DNA from: Flavobacteriaceae bacterium
GTDB taxonomy: Bacteria > Bacteroidota > Bacteroidia > Flavobacteriales > Flavobacteriaceae
NCBI GenBank assembly: GCA_021648755.1
Contig: JAKISG010000002.1
Span: 109,351-173,350, forward strand
Reading direction: 5' to 3'
Length of the DNA: 64,000 bases
Shown: in pieces, positions 63,341 through 64,000 of the stretch
Layout: every line of letters begins with the position of its first letter
How positions within the stretch are numbered: position 1 is the first letter of the stretch
Notes under the pieces: generated by a model
What the model was told of the DNA's origin: nothing
The model's input: the letters and a program-made list of their open reading frames with translations, nothing else
Databases searched by the model: none
Position numbers and translations under genes: made by a program

Positions 63341-64000
63341 TTGATTAAATTTATTATGGCATCATAAACAGTTTTACCTTCATCTTTTGCCTTTGCTTGT
63401 AAATTTTCGTGGTTTCTAATTGCTGAAACATCTAAATTATAATGGTTTAAAAGTGCTTTGACAATACAAGCGACCGATTTAGCTTGTTCTGTTGAAACAG
63501 AATCCCAATGGTCTACTGGATTTCCACTTGGATAACCTTTTGTTAAAACCCCATCTTTATCATACGGCATTCCAACAACCTCAATTCCAACCGTACTAGA
63601 ATTGTATCCGTTTTTTATATGACTAGTAGTCTTATTTAGTGTAGCTGTTTGATAAGTTTTACCATCTTTACCAACTAAAAAATGTGTGCCAATACCTTTT
63701 TTAAATGAATTTAAGGTGCTTTTAGTATTAGGAGTTACCGTTCTGTGCAGTATAATGTACTGTACCTTTTTTTTCCAATTATACTTTTCTAGTTTAGAAA
63801 TTCTATTTTTAGTAATTTTTTTACTAATAAAGAACCCATCTTTATCTAATTTCAAATAGCAACATTCACATCCTTTCACCTCAAACCACTTACCCTCCAC
63901 ATCTAACCAATAGTTCTTTATAGTATCTGTATCTGCAGAGCCATTTGCTTTTGGGTTTCTACCGTAATAGTCTATTTCTAAGTCTGGGTTGTCTGTATGA
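63337..64000 (-). CDS. N-acetylmuramoyl-L-alanine amidase domain, partial gene
   Basis: Open through the right edge of the window; 220 codons visible, no stop before 64000. An amidase_2 (T7-lysozyme/PGRP-like) domain spans the last ~150 residues: QYIILHRTVTPN with the first zinc His, GTHFLVGKDGKTYQ, VGIEVVG, and IRNHENLQAKAKDEG with the second His and a likely acidic or Lys partner. An internal GTG at 63900 could start a shorter form, but the upstream frame reads as protein (PDLEIDYYGRNPKANG), so I expect a larger multidomain protein. It cleaves peptidoglycan stems if active. Confidence 0.75.
   Translation of the reverse strand, partial: HTDNPDLEIDYYGRNPKANGSADTDTIKNYWLDVEGKWFEVKGCECCYLKLDKDGFFISKKITKNRISKLEKYNWKKKVQYIILHRTVTPNTKSTLNSFKKGIGTHFLVGKDGKTYQTATLNKTTSHIKNGYNSSTVGIEVVGMPYDKDGVLTKGYPSGNPVDHWDSVSTEQAKSVACIVKALLNHYNLDVSAIRNHENLQAKAKDEGKTVYDAIINLIK

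Overview
The window is low-GC DNA that reads as a marine-type Flavobacteriia (Bacteroidota) chromosome. Supporting this are a type IX secretion (T9SS) C-terminal sorting domain, promoters of the TTG / TAnnTTTG type, a SecA with a long insertion, a DUF6702/M1-peptidase pair, and the flavobacterial gene order rsfS-ftsH-LUD-cdsA-psd-ACBP. I saw no rRNA, tRNA, CRISPR array or insertion sequence.

Layout. 1-9 kb: the 3' end of an unknown gene, a DUF1456 protein and DEAD-box helicase, the serine operon serC-serA-DUF1015, a stand-alone HsdR_N nuclease-like gene, aqpZ and rmuC. 9-13 kb: a Glu/Leu/Phe/Val dehydrogenase, aroC, a small lipoprotein and a secreted leucine-rich-repeat protein. 13.4-23.0 kb: seven co-directional genes that appear to form one neutral-lipid operon. 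They are a wax ester synthase/diacylglycerol acyltransferase with a C-terminal SCP2 domain, two alpha/beta hydrolases, a three-domain PlsB-HAD-PlsC protein, gpsA, a small coiled-coil protein and a BTAD-type regulator. 23-32.6 kb: M1 peptidase, DUF6702 protein, lptB, tatC, an SDR and aldehyde dehydrogenase pair, and a large unknown membrane protein. 32.6-38.3 kb: the rod-shape operon mreB-mreC-mreD-mrdA-rodA. 38.3-46.4 kb: purH, then ftsH, rsfS and phospholipid genes (cdsA, psd, ACBP), and birA. 46.5-53.9 kb: SRPBCC protein, a Crp/Fnr regulator divergent from a CcoI-like copper ATPase, secA and DUF2795. 54-61.2 kb: cobalamin adenosyltransferase, an LTA-synthase-like membrane sulfatase, and amino-acid catabolism (kynurenine monooxygenase, kynureninase, a fused FTCD). 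61.2-64 kb: an accessory locus with an amidase running off the right edge, lipoproteins, one frameshifted small gene and a gene remnant.

How the genes work together. The most interesting block is the neutral-lipid operon. On paper it covers every step from dihydroxyacetone phosphate to triacylglycerol: GpsA makes glycerol-3-phosphate, the PlsB and PlsC domains add two acyl chains, the HAD domain could remove the phosphate, and the WS/DGAT adds the third chain. Two hydrolases could mobilise the product; the coiled-coil protein and the BTAD regulator are candidates for droplet coating and control. The operon shares a nearly symmetrical divergent promoter region with the secreted LRR gene. Kynurenine-pathway genes sit in two places (28.4-30.7 kb, probable; 56.7-59.4 kb, clear). 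The right-edge locus has the look of a cell-wall amidase effector with lipoprotein partners, but its upstream part is outside the window.
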